Shown: positions 46,522 through 55,665, numbered from the stretch's first letter. The stretch is 64,000 bases of DNA from Lachnospiraceae bacterium (GCA_029008875.1 JAQXJP010000018.1:1-64000), one strand, 5' to 3'. Notes: generated from the sequence alone by a model not told the origin. A program made the numbers and translations.

Positions 46522-47715
46522 TTATTCAAGAAAATGTAAAAGGGATGTGCCGATGGTTCCCTCCGGCATCGCCACCCCGAAATTGTCCGCGATGGTGGCA
46601 CCGATTACCGCAAAAGTCTCCTGCTCCGGAAGTTCTCCCGTCCCCTTCATGGATGGGGAATAAGCCAAAAACGGAACCTTCTCCCTGGTGTGGTCCGTCC
46701 CCTTGTAGGTGGGGTCATTGCCGTGGTCCGCAGTCACAATCAGCAGGTCATCCTCTTTCAAAAGAGCAATCAATTCTCCCAACTTTGCGTCAAATGCTTC
46801 CAATTCTCTCGCGTAACCCTCCGGGTTCCTTCGATGTCCCCAGAGTGCGTCGAAATCCACCAGGTTCACAAAACACAGGCCCTCGAAATCTCTTCCCGCG
46901 ATTTCAATTGTCTGCTCCATCCCGTGTACGCTGCTCTTGGAACGATTTCCCTCCGTGATTCCTTCCTCCACAAAAATATCTGCGATTTTTCCCACAGAAA
47001 TCACATCGTACCCAGCGTCCTTCAAAGCGTTCAAAGCCGTGGGGCCGGTGGGCTTCAGCGCGTAATCGTGCCGGTTGCTTGTCCTCACAAACTCCCCCTT
47101 TTTTCTGCCCACATAGGGCCTTGCAATCACCCGGCCCACGCGCCAGTCATCCCGCAGGGTCAGCTCTCTGGCAATCTCACAGTATTTGTAGAGATTCTCA
47201 AGGCCCATGGTCTCCTCATTGCCGCAGATTTGGAGCACGGAATCCGCGGAGGTGTACACAATCATCTTGCCCTCGTTAATCTCCTGCTCCCCCAACTCGT
47301 CCAGAATCTCCGTTCCGCTGGCGGATTTGTTGCCGATGACTTCGCGTCCGCACCGCTTCTCCAGCTCCTCGATCAACTCCTTGGGAAATCCGGTATCCGT
47401 AAACGTAATAAATGGTTTCTGGGTATTGATTCCCATCATCTCCCAATGGCCGGTCATGGTATCCTTGCCATTGCTTGTCTCACGCAGTCTCGCATGATAA
47501 CCCATGGTCCGATCCGCCGCCGGAACATGCTTGATGGGGCGCAGATTTGCCAGACCCAGTTTTTGCATATTGGGGATGTGGAAGGACTCCACAGCCTCCG
47601 CGATATGTCCGCAGGTATCCACCCCAACGTCCCCAAATTTCTCGGAATCCGGCATTGCCCCGATTCCAAAAGAATCCACCACAATCGCAAACACGCGACG
47701 ATATTTTCTCTCCAT
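46522..47715 (-). CDS. deoB: Phosphopentomutase
   Basis: I start at ATG 47715, seven nt behind AGAGAGG; the longer frame to 47739 overlaps the deoC stop. The 397-residue, alkaline-phosphatase-fold enzyme interconverts (deoxy)ribose 1- and 5-phosphates. Metal ligands are expected at the N-terminal [16 protein letters not shown] and in [21 protein letters not shown]. It links the products of nucleoside phosphorolysis to DeoC, encoded immediately upstream. Confidence 0.96.
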   Translation of the reverse strand: MERKYRRVFAIVVDSFGIGAMPDSEKFGDVGVDTCGHIAEAVESFHIPNMQKLGLANLRPIKHVPAADRTMGYHARLRETSNGKDTMTGHWEMMGINTQKPFITFTDTGFPKELIEELEKRCGREVIGNKSASGTEILDELGEQEINEGKMIVYTSADSVLQICGNEETMGLENLYKYCEIARELTLRDDWRVGRVIARPYVGRKKGEFVRTSNRHDYALKPTGPTALNALKDAGYDVISVGKIADIFVEEGITEGNRSKSSVHGMEQTIEIAGRDFEGLCFVNLVDFDALWGHRRNPEGYARELEAFDAKLGELIALLKEDDLLIVTADHGNDPTYKGTDHTREKVPFLAYSPSMKGTGELPEQETFAVIGATIADNFGVAMPEGTIGTSLLHFLE

Positions 47716-47735
47716 ACCTCCACCTCTCTTATATA

Positions 47736-48401
47736 TCAATATCCGGTAGCGTTCTTCCCCTTCACAAGCTTGACGACGCGGCTGGTTCCCAGTCTGGACG
47801 CCCCCAGGCTCATGAATTTCTCCGCATCCTCCAAGGAGGAAATTCCTCCCGCCGCCTTGATTTTCTTATCCGGATTCATATGCTTTGCAAAAAGCTCCAC
47901 GTCCTCAAAGGTCGCCCCCGCCGTGGAAAATCCGGTGGATGTCTTGATGAAGTCCGCGTTGGATGCGTTGACAATCTCACACATCTTGACTTTCTCTTCC
48001 TCCGTGAGCAGACAGGTCTCAATGATCACCTTGAGGATTCTGCCGTCGCAGGCTTCCTTAATCTCGTTGATCTCCCGCAACACATAGTCATATTCCCCGG
48101 CCTTGAGCATTCCGATGTTGATGACCATGTCAATCTCGGACGCCCCGTTTGCCACCGCATCTTGGGTCTCAAACACCTTGGTGGCGGTGGTCATATTGCC
48201 GTTGGGAAAACCGATGACCGTGCAGACCGGAATTCTGCCCGCCATATATTCCGCCGCCTGCTTCACATAGCAGGGTGGGATACACACGGACGCGGTCTCG
48301 TATCTCATGGCGTCATCGCAGATTCCTTTGATTTCCTCCCAGGTGCTCCCCTGCAACAGCAGGGTGTGATCGCAAACTGATAAAATTTTCTTCTGATCCA
48401 T
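47736..48401 (-). CDS. deoC: Deoxyribose-phosphate aldolase
   Basis: The 221-residue class I aldolase cleaves deoxyribose 5-phosphate into acetaldehyde and glyceraldehyde 3-phosphate. The Schiff-base lysine is Lys153 in [10 protein letters not shown] and the second active-site lysine is Lys182 in KIKAAGGIS. Length matches the short bacterial form. It stands between cdd and deoB in the salvage run. Confidence 0.97.
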   Translation of the reverse strand: MDQKKILSVCDHTLLLQGSTWEEIKGICDDAMRYETASVCIPPCYVKQAAEYMAGRIPVCTVIGFPNGNMTTATKVFETQDAVANGASEIDMVINIGMLKAGEYDYVLREINEIKEACDGRILKVIIETCLLTEEEKVKMCEIVNASNADFIKTSTGFSTAGATFEDVELFAKHMNPDKKIKAAGGISSLEDAEKFMSLGASRLGTSRVVKLVKGKNATGY

Positions 48402-48461
48402 TTATGATTGTCTCCTTTTCTTTTCAAATAATATTCTGTCTCCCGCAAGCTCTTCGCCTAC

Positions 48462-48896
48462 TTAAAAGTTCACTTTCTTGCCCAAATCCAGGGGGCCGAA
48501 TCCCAGCGGAAGCATCTCCTCCAGGGTATACTCCTTGTAATCCTCGGGGGAGATTGCCACGTAAATCCGGAAGGATTTGGGATTGCAAAACTCCATGAGC
48601 ACCTGACGGCACACTCCGCAGGGTCCGCAGTAACCGGTTGGGGTTTGTCCTTCCTCTCCGCCCACCACAGCAATTGCGGAAAAATTCATGTCTCCCTCGC
48701 TGACCGCCTTGAACACAGCAGTTCTCTCCGCGCAGTTGGTGGGGGTGTAGGCAGCATTTTCAATGTTGCAACCCTGATATACCTTCCCGTCCTCGGTCAA
48801 GAGCGCCGCTCCCACCGCCCAGTGAGAATAGGGGGTATACGCCTTCTCCCTGGCTTCCAAAGCCAGCGCAATCAATTTTTCCGGTCCCATATCCAT
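48462..48896 (-). CDS. cdd: Cytidine deaminase
   Basis: The 144-residue tetrameric type of deaminase converts cytidine and deoxycytidine to (deoxy)uridine. The zinc site is visible as CAE (Cys55, Glu57) in TNCAERTA and PCGVC in YCGPCGVCRQVL. The N-terminal AYTPYSHWAVGAAL is also characteristic. It starts 15 bp after uridine phosphorylase upstream, which uses its product. Confidence 0.97.
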   Translation of the reverse strand: MDMGPEKLIALALEAREKAYTPYSHWAVGAALLTEDGKVYQGCNIENAAYTPTNCAERTAVFKAVSEGDMNFSAIAVVGGEEGQTPTGYCGPCGVCRQVLMEFCNPKSFRIYVAISPEDYKEYTLEEMLPLGFGPLDLGKKVNF

Positions 48897-48910
48897 CCTC
48901 CCCTCCTCAA

Positions 48911-49693
48911 TTATCTCTTATTCTTATCCTGTGCAATCAGAATACGAAGAGCTGCGACCGCATTGACGATAGCCAGCTCCGTGTCATGCACCTGATTGTT
49001 GGGAAGTCCCAGTTTGGCCCGCTCCTGGTTGGCCACCACCAAAAAGCAGGATCCCACACGCACGCGCAAAAAGCTGCCTGCGATGAACAGAGCCGCCGAC
49101 TCCATCTCGGAGGCCAGGCATCCCATCCGCTTCCATGCCTCCCACTTGGCTTCAAGCTCGTAGCTCACCGGCATAATCTCCGGCTCATGCTGTCCGAAAA
49201 AGGAATCCTTGCACTGCACAACACCCACATGGCTTCGAATTCCGTTGGCATTGGCTGCCTCAATCAGGGCATTGGTCACCCGGATATCCGCCACTGCCGG
49301 ATACTCGATAGGCGCAAACTCACGGCTGGTTCCCTCCATGCGAACCGCGCCTGTGGCAATCACAATATCGCCGCCCATCACATCCTCCTGCATTCCGCCG
49401 CAGGTTCCCACACGGATAAATGTGTGGGCATTGCACTTTGACAGTTCGTCGATGGCGATGGATGCGGACGGTCCACCGATTCCGGTGGAGGTGACACTGA
49501 CTTTCACCCCATCCAGCGTCCCTGTATATGTCACATACTCACGGCTGTCTGCCACAAGCTTGGCATTATCAAAATGGGCTGCAATCTTGGCACAGCGCTT
49601 GGGGTCTCCCGGCAAAATCACATACTCGCCCACATCCCCCGGGCCCACACCCGTGTGGTACTGTTTTCCGCTTCCCTCCGTATAGTCAATCAT
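48911..49693 (-). CDS. udp: Uridine phosphorylase (nucleoside phosphorylase family)
   Basis: The start at ATG 49693 sits six nt after GGAGGG. The 260-residue product of the NP-1 family has the phosphate-binding [20 protein letters not shown] and [15 protein letters not shown], then [11 protein letters not shown] and [11 protein letters not shown]. These resemble uridine phosphorylase more than purine nucleoside phosphorylase. Phosphorolysis yields uracil and (deoxy)ribose 1-phosphate, the DeoB substrate. It is the first gene of the salvage set reading toward bmpA. Substrate preference is inferred from family and from cdd next to it. Confidence 0.9.
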   Translation of the reverse strand: MIDYTEGSGKQYHTGVGPGDVGEYVILPGDPKRCAKIAAHFDNAKLVADSREYVTYTGTLDGVKVSVTSTGIGGPSASIAIDELSKCNAHTFIRVGTCGGMQEDVMGGDIVIATGAVRMEGTSREFAPIEYPAVADIRVTNALIEAANANGIRSHVGVVQCKDSFFGQHEPEIMPVSYELEAKWEAWKRMGCLASEMESAALFIAGSFLRVRVGSCFLVVANQERAKLGLPNNQVHDTELAIVNAVAALRILIAQDKNKR

Positions 49694-49751
49694 ATTGATC
49701 CCTCCCAATCCATGTAAAAAAGTTAATATTTATTATACCACCTTTTTCAGC

Positions 49752-50987
49752 CTATTGCAAAACTTCCGCCAGAATATCCGCCAGCGGTTCCATGGCATTT
49801 TTTGCCTCCTGGAGGGAGTTGTTCTGGGCCCCCACTTCCACCAGCAGAGATTTGGGGCAGTAATTCATATTGTATCGATATCCCTTCAGATAAATCCTTC
49901 TGGTAAAATCCGGATATTTTTCCGCCGCCGCAATCTGCAATTGCAGAGAAAATGCCAGATTGTCCTCCAGATACGGATTCTGCAAATTCCACATGCTTCC
50001 CTCCGGTGGCTTACAAAGGCCGTTGAAAAACATAATTTTCGCCGTCTGCTTCCCATTAATTTCGGTGACCAGGTGGGTCTCCTCCCGCACACTGTCCCTA
50101 TGTAAATCAATCACCACCTGAATGCCGGGATTATCCGCAAGAATCTGCTGCAGTGCAGGCGCCGCATTGGAGTATGCGTGATCCCTGTCGTCCACATCAT
50201 ACTCTCCGGTGTGGTGAAGCACCGAAAAACCGTATTGGTTGGTCAAAAGTTCCGCCAGATAGTTCCCCACCGCCACCACACTGCTCCCAGAATCTCCCGG
50301 CACCGAATCTGCGTACCCCTCCTGGGAGTGGGTATGATAGATCAGAATTTGCGGGTCTTCCCCCTCCCTGGATACCGTCATATCCTTTCCCAACAGCGTC
50401 TTTGCGTTGAGCACACTGCTGTCCGCGGTGGTGCTGCTGTCGATGATGTAGAAATTCTGACACAGATAGTCAAAGTCATTGAGTTTCTCCCGATTGATGA
50501 CACAGACCTTCTCCCCGCCGACAATCCCCCCATCTCCGCCGGACAAACTGCCATCCACCTGCGGCCCATCCTGCACCGACGCTGCAGTTTCCTTCGCCAG
50601 ATGATTCTCCCGAAGCATACTCTCGTAATTCAGATTCTCCTCCCGGGCCAGGCTCTCATAATTCGTGGTCTCATCCTCCACGATGTAGACTTCCGATGTT
50701 ATATCCTTCCCCGCCTGCACATATTTATCCCCGGGCACAGCACCTTTTGTCTCCTCGGAGGAATAATATCCCGGCCAGACACAGGCCCCGATACTTCTCC
50801 AGGCCTTCACCTCCCTGTCTTCTTCCACATAGTATTCCGGCAGGAAGAGCCTCACCGTGTTGCTCACGGATTTTTCCAACACCCTCTGCCCCGTGATGAG
50901 CCACAGCGTTCCCCCGAACTTCCAAATACACATCACAATAAGGGTGATTCCCAACCCGAAAACCAGCCACTCTTTTTTCCGCCGCAT
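49752..50987 (-). CDS. spoIIP: Stage II sporulation protein P
   Basis: ATG 50987 follows GGGAGGTGAGTGC; the open frame above it runs antisense through rpsT and is not coding. The 411-residue product has one N-terminal membrane helix (about 7-27), a linker, and a C-terminal peptidoglycan amidase/endopeptidase domain with zinc-site motifs LIYHTHSQEGY and VVIDLHRDSV and the family end SLLVEVGAQNNSLQEA. With SpoIID and SpoIIM it drives engulfment of the forespore. It is the clearest sign in the window of an endospore lineage. The gpr gene usually between rpsT and spoIIP is absent. Confidence 0.95.
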   Translation of the reverse strand: MRRKKEWLVFGLGITLIVMCIWKFGGTLWLITGQRVLEKSVSNTVRLFLPEYYVEEDREVKAWRSIGACVWPGYYSSEETKGAVPGDKYVQAGKDITSEVYIVEDETTNYESLAREENLNYESMLRENHLAKETAASVQDGPQVDGSLSGGDGGIVGGEKVCVINREKLNDFDYLCQNFYIIDSSTTADSSVLNAKTLLGKDMTVSREGEDPQILIYHTHSQEGYADSVPGDSGSSVVAVGNYLAELLTNQYGFSVLHHTGEYDVDDRDHAYSNAAPALQQILADNPGIQVVIDLHRDSVREETHLVTEINGKQTAKIMFFNGLCKPPEGSMWNLQNPYLEDNLAFSLQLQIAAAEKYPDFTRRIYLKGYRYNMNYCPKSLLVEVGAQNNSLQEAKNAMEPLADILAEVLQ

Positions 50988-51064
50988 GCACTCACCTCCC
51001 GTTTCTATCTCTACTATATGAATGTACATGCTGCAAAATAAGTGAAAAAAACATAAAAATGCTA

Positions 51065-51094
51065 TTGACAAACCCCCAATCCTTGGAATATTAT
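51065..51094 (+). promoter_or_regulatory. Promoter of rpsT
   Basis: TTGACA (51065-51070) and TATTAT (51089-51094) are spaced by 18 bp, about 90 bp before the TTG start. Confidence 0.75.
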
Positions 51095-51183
51095 ACTTTA
51101 GTATGTTTCTGCAGAAGCGTCCGTGTCTGTTTCGGCAGAAAAGGAATTTGGAAAATAGATTATCACAATTGGAGGTGTACAGA

Positions 51184-51447
51184 TTGGCTAACATTAAATC
51201 TGCTAAGAAGAGAATTTTAGTTACAGAAATCAGAACTGCTAAGAACAAAGCAATCAGATCTGAGGTTAAGACATCCATCAAGAAAGTAGAGGCTGCTGTT
51301 GCTGCCGGAGATAAGGCTGCTGCTGAAGCAGAGCTTAAGAATGCTACTTCCGTAATCGAGAGCGCTTGCTCCAAGGGTGTTTACCACAAGAACAATGCAG
51401 CTAGAAAGGTTGCTCGTTTGGCAAAGCTTGTCAACACTGTTGCTTAA
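51184..51447 (+). CDS. rpsT: Ribosomal protein S20 (TTG start)
   Basis: The 87-residue protein begins at the TTG codon 51184-51186, placed eight nt behind GGAGGTG. From there the sequence reads as a normal S20 N terminus, (M)ANIKSAKKRIL. The upstream in-frame ATG at 51103 would add 27 unrelated residues. S20 is a primary binder of 16S rRNA. TTG starts are common in rpsT and permit translational autocontrol; here the leader also has a TTCTGC/GCAGAA hairpin ahead of the ribosome site. The terminator downstream is shared with convergent holA. Confidence 0.96.
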   Translation: MANIKSAKKRILVTEIRTAKNKAIRSEVKTSIKKVEAAVAAGDKAAAEAELKNATSVIESACSKGVYHKNNAARKVARLAKLVNTVA

Positions 51448-51479
51448 TTCACACAATATAATTAACCCTCAATTATAGT

Positions 51480-51516
51480 AAAACCATCGGTACCGTCATA
51501 CCGATGGTTTTTTTTT
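51480..51516. terminator. Bidirectional terminator between rpsT and holA
   Basis: AAAACCATCGGTA and TACCGATGGTTTTTTTTT form a near-perfect stem-loop with T runs on both strands. Confidence 0.92.
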
Positions 51517-51521
51517 CAAAC

Positions 51522-52499
51522 TTATTTGCTGTATTGAACGATAAACAGTTCCACCGCCAGCTGGTCATCCAGCTTGCCGGTCTTCACATCCTCCTCGTAC
51601 CGGGTTCCGTCCTTGATGGCCTGCTTCAACTGCTCCAGGGAGTAGGGTCTGCACTGGGATTGATATTTCCGCACCGCCCACTCCGGGCTCCCGATGGTCT
51701 GGGCAATCTCCTTCTGTCCGACTCCCTTGTTGATCATGGACTTCACCGACAGCATCATGTTGAACTGGCGGGTGATCAAATACATGATTCTCATGGGTGC
51801 CTCGTGCAGGGACAACAAATCATAGTACAAATCCAAGGCTTTCTTCTGCTGATGGGCCGCGATGGCATCCACCATCTCAAACACCTTGCTCTGGGTCTGC
51901 TCCGTGGTGATCGCCTCCACATCGGAAACCTCGATATTGTCCCGATCCAGGGTGTAGCAGATCAGTTTTTCCAACTCCTTATCGATGTTCTCCATATCCG
52001 AACCGGTCTTCTCGATGAAGAGCTGGTAAGCCTGTTTCGTAATTCCTTTTCCCTCCCTCTTCAATCGGGCAAGCACCCACTTGGATAAGGTTTCATCCGT
52101 CTGCGGGACAAACTCCACCGCATTCCCAAGCTTCGTGATTGCCTTATACAACTTGGAGCGTTTATCCACCTCCTCTTCCACAAAGAGAAAATAGGTGGAT
52201 TCGGGAGCATCCGGCAAATACTCTGCAAATTCCTCCCCGCCCTTTTTGCACCATCCGCTTCCCTCGATGACTATTAGACGCCAATCTGCAAAAAAGGGTA
52301 ACGTATCCGCCAAATCCCGGATTTCCTCCGCATTGCAGTTTTCCCCCTGAAATACGGACAGATTCATGGTGTCCCCATCCGGGAAAAAAGCCTTTTTCAG
52401 CTTGTCCCGGTACTGGCGGATCAGGTACCCCTCCGTCCCGTACAACAGGTATGCCCTCTTCAGTTCCTGATTCTTAATATCATTGTCAATGGTCTTCAT
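51522..52499 (-). CDS. holA: DNA polymerase III delta subunit
   Basis: The 325-residue clamp-loader subunit opens the beta sliding clamp. It starts with the family pattern AYLLYGTEGYLIRQYRDKLKKAF, then an AAA+-like region without a Walker A motif, and the C-terminal collar domain (RIMYLITRQFNMML, WAVRKYQSQCRPY). It is the ortholog of Bacillus yqeN, which precedes rpsT. Its start codon lies inside the last codons of the hybrid kinase gene (14-bp overlap), so the kinase gene has been placed directly upstream, in place of comEC. Confidence 0.94.
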   Translation of the reverse strand: MKTIDNDIKNQELKRAYLLYGTEGYLIRQYRDKLKKAFFPDGDTMNLSVFQGENCNAEEIRDLADTLPFFADWRLIVIEGSGWCKKGGEEFAEYLPDAPESTYFLFVEEEVDKRSKLYKAITKLGNAVEFVPQTDETLSKWVLARLKREGKGITKQAYQLFIEKTGSDMENIDKELEKLICYTLDRDNIEVSDVEAITTEQTQSKVFEMVDAIAAHQQKKALDLYYDLLSLHEAPMRIMYLITRQFNMMLSVKSMINKGVGQKEIAQTIGSPEWAVRKYQSQCRPYSLEQLKQAIKDGTRYEEDVKTGKLDDQLAVELFIVQYSK

Positions 52500-54135
52500 G
52501 ATTCTTCCGCTTTTTTCTTACCTTCCCGGCGATTGTTTTGGTTACCTCGTCCATGACTAAGGGCTTCGCAAGATGCGCGTCCATTCCCGCGTCCATCGCA
52601 TTCTGTGCATCCTCCGCAAATGCATTCGCCGTCACGGCGATAATCGGTATTGTGGATGCGTCAGCGCGATTGCCGATGCTGCGAATAGCTCTGGTTGCAT
52701 CGTACCCATTCATCACAGGCATCATAATATCCATCAAAATCAAATCGAACGTATCTGCCGGATTGTTGACAAAGGCTTCCACCGCCTCTTTTCCATCCGC
52801 CACTCTGGTAACCTGCATGCCGAACTCTTCCAACTGCACCTTTGCAATCTCCGCGTTCAGTTCGTTATCCTCCGCCATGAGCACATGAACTCCCGACAGA
52901 TCTGCCTGTGCAAAAGACGCCTCCTGCTTCTCGGGACTCTCGACGCAAACCAACTCCATGGGCAGTTCCACCCTCACTGTGGTTCCCACCCATTTCTCAC
53001 TCTCAACATCAATCTGTCCGCCCATCATCTCCACGTAACGCTTCGTGATCGGCATGCCGAGACCAGTCCCATTATACTGCGTCCTTGCGCCCGATTCTTC
53101 CTGGGCAAACTCATCAAAAATCCTTTCCTTAAATTCTTCACTCATGCCCACTCCGGTGTCGGATACGGAAAGGCACACCGTCGTATGTCTCCCGTCCTCC
53201 CCCGGCTTCTGTGAAGCGCGGAAGATAATCGTGCCTCCGTCATCGGTAAATTTCACGGCATTGTTCAATATATTGACCAGAATCTCCCGAATACGAAGAG
53301 CGTCACCCAGCACATAAAGAGGATCGGATATCTGCCTCTCCACCTGAAAGTTCAGATCCCGATTGGTCAAAAATCCCTGCATGGTAGCCAAAGCCGTATC
53401 CATTACCTCGCATATATCAATGGGTGTTGCAACACACTCCGCTTTTCCGCTCTCAATCCTGCTAAGATCCAGCACATCATTGATGAGCATGAGAAGATGC
53501 TCCGAGCTTTCCTCGATTTTCTCCAGGCAATTTTGCACCGCAGGATCCGGATTCTGCTTGAGTGCGATGTTGGTAAAGCCCATAATCGCATTCATGGGAG
53601 TGCGGATATCGTGGGACATATGAAAAAGAAACGTTGACTTGGCACGATTCGCACGGTCTGCAGCTTCCAGTGCCGCCTGAAGTTTCTGCTTTTGTTCCAG
53701 TTCCCTCTGCACCTGCTCATTCACATCGCTGACTGCAAACAGTGCACAGGACACATCGCCGTTCTCCCCCCTCGACACCACAATCCAGTTTGCGCGGCAC
53801 CATCCTCTTATGGCGCTGGCATATACCTGGGATATACTGTTGGTGTCCCGCAGTTTGTCATTCAGGGCCCCCAGATTCATAAAGTCACACATTTCCGGTT
53901 TGCTGGAAGCCTGCACGCCCAGGGACAAGAACTTTTCGCCGGTCTCCGACGCCTTCCCATTTATCGGGAAATATTTGTGGGCCTCTTCCGAACTCTTGAT
54001 TTCCACAAAGCTATCCTTTTTCACATCCACGTGGTAGATTGCAAAATAAATCTGTCCCAGCGCATCTACGATGTTATATTGTTCTGTTTCCGACTTGCTC
54101 GGTCGCTGTGTCCACAAATGCTCGTCATCTCTCAT
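52486..54135 (-). CDS. Soluble hybrid sensor histidine kinase with receiver domain
   Basis: The 549-residue protein has no membrane segment. It has an N-terminal PAS-like region (about 20-145, FAIYHVDVKKDSFVEI), a HisKA dimerisation domain with phospho-acceptor His175 (HMSHDIRTPMNAIMG), a HATPase domain (ILVNILNNAVKFTDDGG, SDTGVGMS, GTGLGMPI), and a C-terminal receiver (HVLMAEDNELN, LILMDIMMPVMNG with the acceptor Asp). No separate response regulator or output domain is adjacent, so phosphate must pass to a distant Hpt or regulator. This class is abundant in Lachnospiraceae. It overlaps holA and may be co-transcribed with it. Confidence 0.92.
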   Translation of the reverse strand: MRDDEHLWTQRPSKSETEQYNIVDALGQIYFAIYHVDVKKDSFVEIKSSEEAHKYFPINGKASETGEKFLSLGVQASSKPEMCDFMNLGALNDKLRDTNSISQVYASAIRGWCRANWIVVSRGENGDVSCALFAVSDVNEQVQRELEQKQKLQAALEAADRANRAKSTFLFHMSHDIRTPMNAIMGFTNIALKQNPDPAVQNCLEKIEESSEHLLMLINDVLDLSRIESGKAECVATPIDICEVMDTALATMQGFLTNRDLNFQVERQISDPLYVLGDALRIREILVNILNNAVKFTDDGGTIIFRASQKPGEDGRHTTVCLSVSDTGVGMSEEFKERIFDEFAQEESGARTQYNGTGLGMPITKRYVEMMGGQIDVESEKWVGTTVRVELPMELVCVESPEKQEASFAQADLSGVHVLMAEDNELNAEIAKVQLEEFGMQVTRVADGKEAVEAFVNNPADTFDLILMDIMMPVMNGYDATRAIRSIGNRADASTIPIIAVTANAFAEDAQNAMDAGMDAHLAKPLVMDEVTKTIAGKVRKKRKNHEDH

Positions 54136-54242
54136 TGTAAAAACATTTCCCCTTGTACATCGCTGCCAAAACCGGCAAGAATCCCCTTAACTGATATTAT
54201 ATTATACCTAATTTTTCATAATCTGAAAAGAGATTTGATACG

Positions 54243-54270
54243 AAAAACACCCGGGCGCATAGTCCGGGTG
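54243..54270 (-). terminator. Terminator after the chimeric effector-domain gene
   Basis: On the minus strand, CACCCGG and CCGGGTG pair across an 8-nt loop and are followed by TTTTT, 24 nt past the stop codon. Confidence 0.85.
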
Positions 54271-54293
54271 CCGCATTTTCCATTGCTCATAAA

Positions 54294-54776
54294 TCATTTT
54301 TCGGTGACTCTCACCGGAATCTGTATCTCCGACAGCCACTCGCTCTCCGTCTCCTTATTCCAGCCCCCGTCAATGTACGATTCCCGAATATTGCCGGCAA
54401 TCTCATATCCGTTTTCCTCAATATACCGAAGCAGGACCGTGTAGGTTTTGGGGAAATCTGCGTAGGAACCCCTGTGAAAAATGCAGGCTGCCACCGTTTC
54501 CTCCATCTCATAGAACTTTAATGTATCCGAATCCTCCAACAATTCTGTGACTGCCTCACAGGTTTCAATCCGTATATTTTCTTCCTTAAATCCCGGTTCT
54601 AAATACTGGGTGAAGCAATATTCCGGGAGAGCACATTCGCATCCCAGCCGTTCCATCTGGGCCCCCATTTCCGGCATGATGTCAAACAAATCGTCGTAAG
54701 AGGATAAATCCTCCACCACTTTCCTTTCACCGAATGTTTTTGTGACGTTTTCTACTTTAATACAATTTTCTCCCAT
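54294..54776 (-). CDS. Chimera: start of an ABC ATPase fused to a MerR-type (GyrI-like) effector-binding domain
   Basis: Residues 1-25 (IKVENVTKTFGERKVVEDLS after MGENC) read as the first strand region of an ABC transporter ATPase and stop before its Walker A motif. The remaining residues, from about 26 to 160, are the second part of a GyrI-like/BmrR-type effector domain (CALPEYCFTQYLEPG, CIFHRGSYADFPKTY). The join is in frame. No DNA-binding domain, Walker A or permease remains. The gene keeps a MerR-type promoter and a leader hairpin. The simplest reading is a deletion that collapsed a drug-responsive ABC operon onto its own regulator's tail. It may still bind a small ligand. Confidence 0.78.
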   Translation of the reverse strand: MGENCIKVENVTKTFGERKVVEDLSSYDDLFDIMPEMGAQMERLGCECALPEYCFTQYLEPGFKEENIRIETCEAVTELLEDSDTLKFYEMEETVAACIFHRGSYADFPKTYTVLLRYIEENGYEIAGNIRESYIDGGWNKETESEWLSEIQIPVRVTEK

Positions 54777-54782
54777 AAAAAA

Positions 54783-54811
54783 AGTCCTCCTTGTTCTCTA
54801 CAAGAAGGACT
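54783..54811 (-). promoter_or_regulatory. Leader hairpin that buries the ribosome site of the chimeric gene
   Basis: On the minus strand, AGTCCTTCTTGT pairs with ACAAGGAGGACT around a 5-nt loop (one G-U pair), followed by seven T residues and then the ATG. The AAGGAGG ribosome site is in the right arm, so the structure could act as terminator and as ribosome-site lock. Confidence 0.7.
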
Positions 54812-54840
54812 ATACATGCTCCCCTATAGGGGAGAGTCAA
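54809..54840 (-). promoter_or_regulatory. MerR-type promoter with 20-bp spacer and palindromic operator
   Basis: On the minus strand, TTGACT (54835-54840) and TATAGT (54809-54814) are 20 bp apart. The spacer holds the perfect palindrome CTCCCCTATAGGGGAG (54819-54834). Overlong spacers filled by a dyad are the hallmark of promoters remodelled by MerR-family activators. Confidence 0.8.
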
Positions 54841-54874
54841 TAGGGACGTTGCTCTTTGCCATACTCTTCCTCGA

Positions 54875-55546
54875 TTATCTTTGCGTATCCAATGCCATCC
54901 CATCCGGCCAATCATGGCAATACCGCAGATACTCTGCCTCGGTATTCAAAAAATTTGCCGCATTCTGGGGCAGCACGATGGGTTCGATGGTATTTTTCTC
55001 ATAGTTACAGACATAGATGGTCTTCACGCAGTTCAAAAACACCCAGTCAAAACGTTTTTCTTTGTGCTCCTGGGTAAATCGCATATATTCAAACATTGCT
55101 CCCGCGTCAATGTCCCTCTCATCCGTAGGGTGCAAAAAAAGATACAATCCATTATATCGTTTGTGCACATAATTGGTGTTCAATTTTTCCAGTTTTCTGT
55201 CAAACCGGTATTTCGCCTTGGACAGATAATCCTGCTGCACCGCAGGGTCCGGCAGAATTGCCCAAAACCTTCCGTTGTAGAAGTTCAGTCTCTCCCCATA
55301 TTTCTCAAAGGCGTGGGGCGGCAATTCCTCTCTCCGACATCCCAGATATTGCTCAATGAAACTCTCCTCCTGCCCGTCATACGGCAGAAGCGCCTGGCTG
55401 ACCTCCAGGCCAAAATCCATGGTTTCATTGATCCAATCCGGCGATTCGCTCTTGATAAAGTAGGGCTTGTATTCCTTCCACAAATACTTGAGCGATACCG
55501 CCGCATAGATTTCGTTTAACAGTTTTTCGTAAGCCACCCCATTCAC
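54875..55546 (-). CDS. Conserved hypothetical soluble protein (223 residues)
   Basis: The start is GTG 55546 behind GGAGAGGCAG. I do not recognise the family. The protein is rich in aromatic residues, has no membrane segment, and contains several Trp/Tyr-containing helices (KYLWKEYKPYFIKSESPDW, FDWVFLNCVKTIYVC). The C-terminal part (ANFLNTEAEYLRYCHDWPDG) is also polar. It lies between the chimeric gene and the arsenic operon, all co-directional, with about 60 bp of unassigned sequence on one side. No function is inferred. Confidence 0.65.
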   Translation of the reverse strand: MNGVAYEKLLNEIYAAVSLKYLWKEYKPYFIKSESPDWINETMDFGLEVSQALLPYDGQEESFIEQYLGCRREELPPHAFEKYGERLNFYNGRFWAILPDPAVQQDYLSKAKYRFDRKLEKLNTNYVHKRYNGLYLFLHPTDERDIDAGAMFEYMRFTQEHKEKRFDWVFLNCVKTIYVCNYEKNTIEPIVLPQNAANFLNTEAEYLRYCHDWPDGMALDTQR

Positions 55547-55641
55547 CTGCCTCTCCTCAATCTACTGTATCATAACATATTCCCCTTCTTTTTTCCATGG
55601 GGACCGTTCCTTTTGTCACGACCATCGCCCTTTGGCAAAGC

Positions 55642-55665
55642 AAAAAAGAGGGCAAACACCCTCTT
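55642..55665 (-). terminator. Terminator of the arsenic operon
   Basis: On the minus strand, AAGAGGGTGTTTGCCCTCTT is a compact stem-loop followed by TTTT, just past the arsC stop. Confidence 0.85.

Noticed and set aside
50988-51374. N-terminal extension of spoIIP to 540 residues
   Set aside because: The extension runs antisense through rpsT; the real start at 50987 has a good ribosome site and a proper membrane helix.
55558-55641. Regulatory region between the 223-residue gene and arsC
   Set aside because: Apart from the arsC terminator I see only weak promoter-like hexamers with poor spacing.
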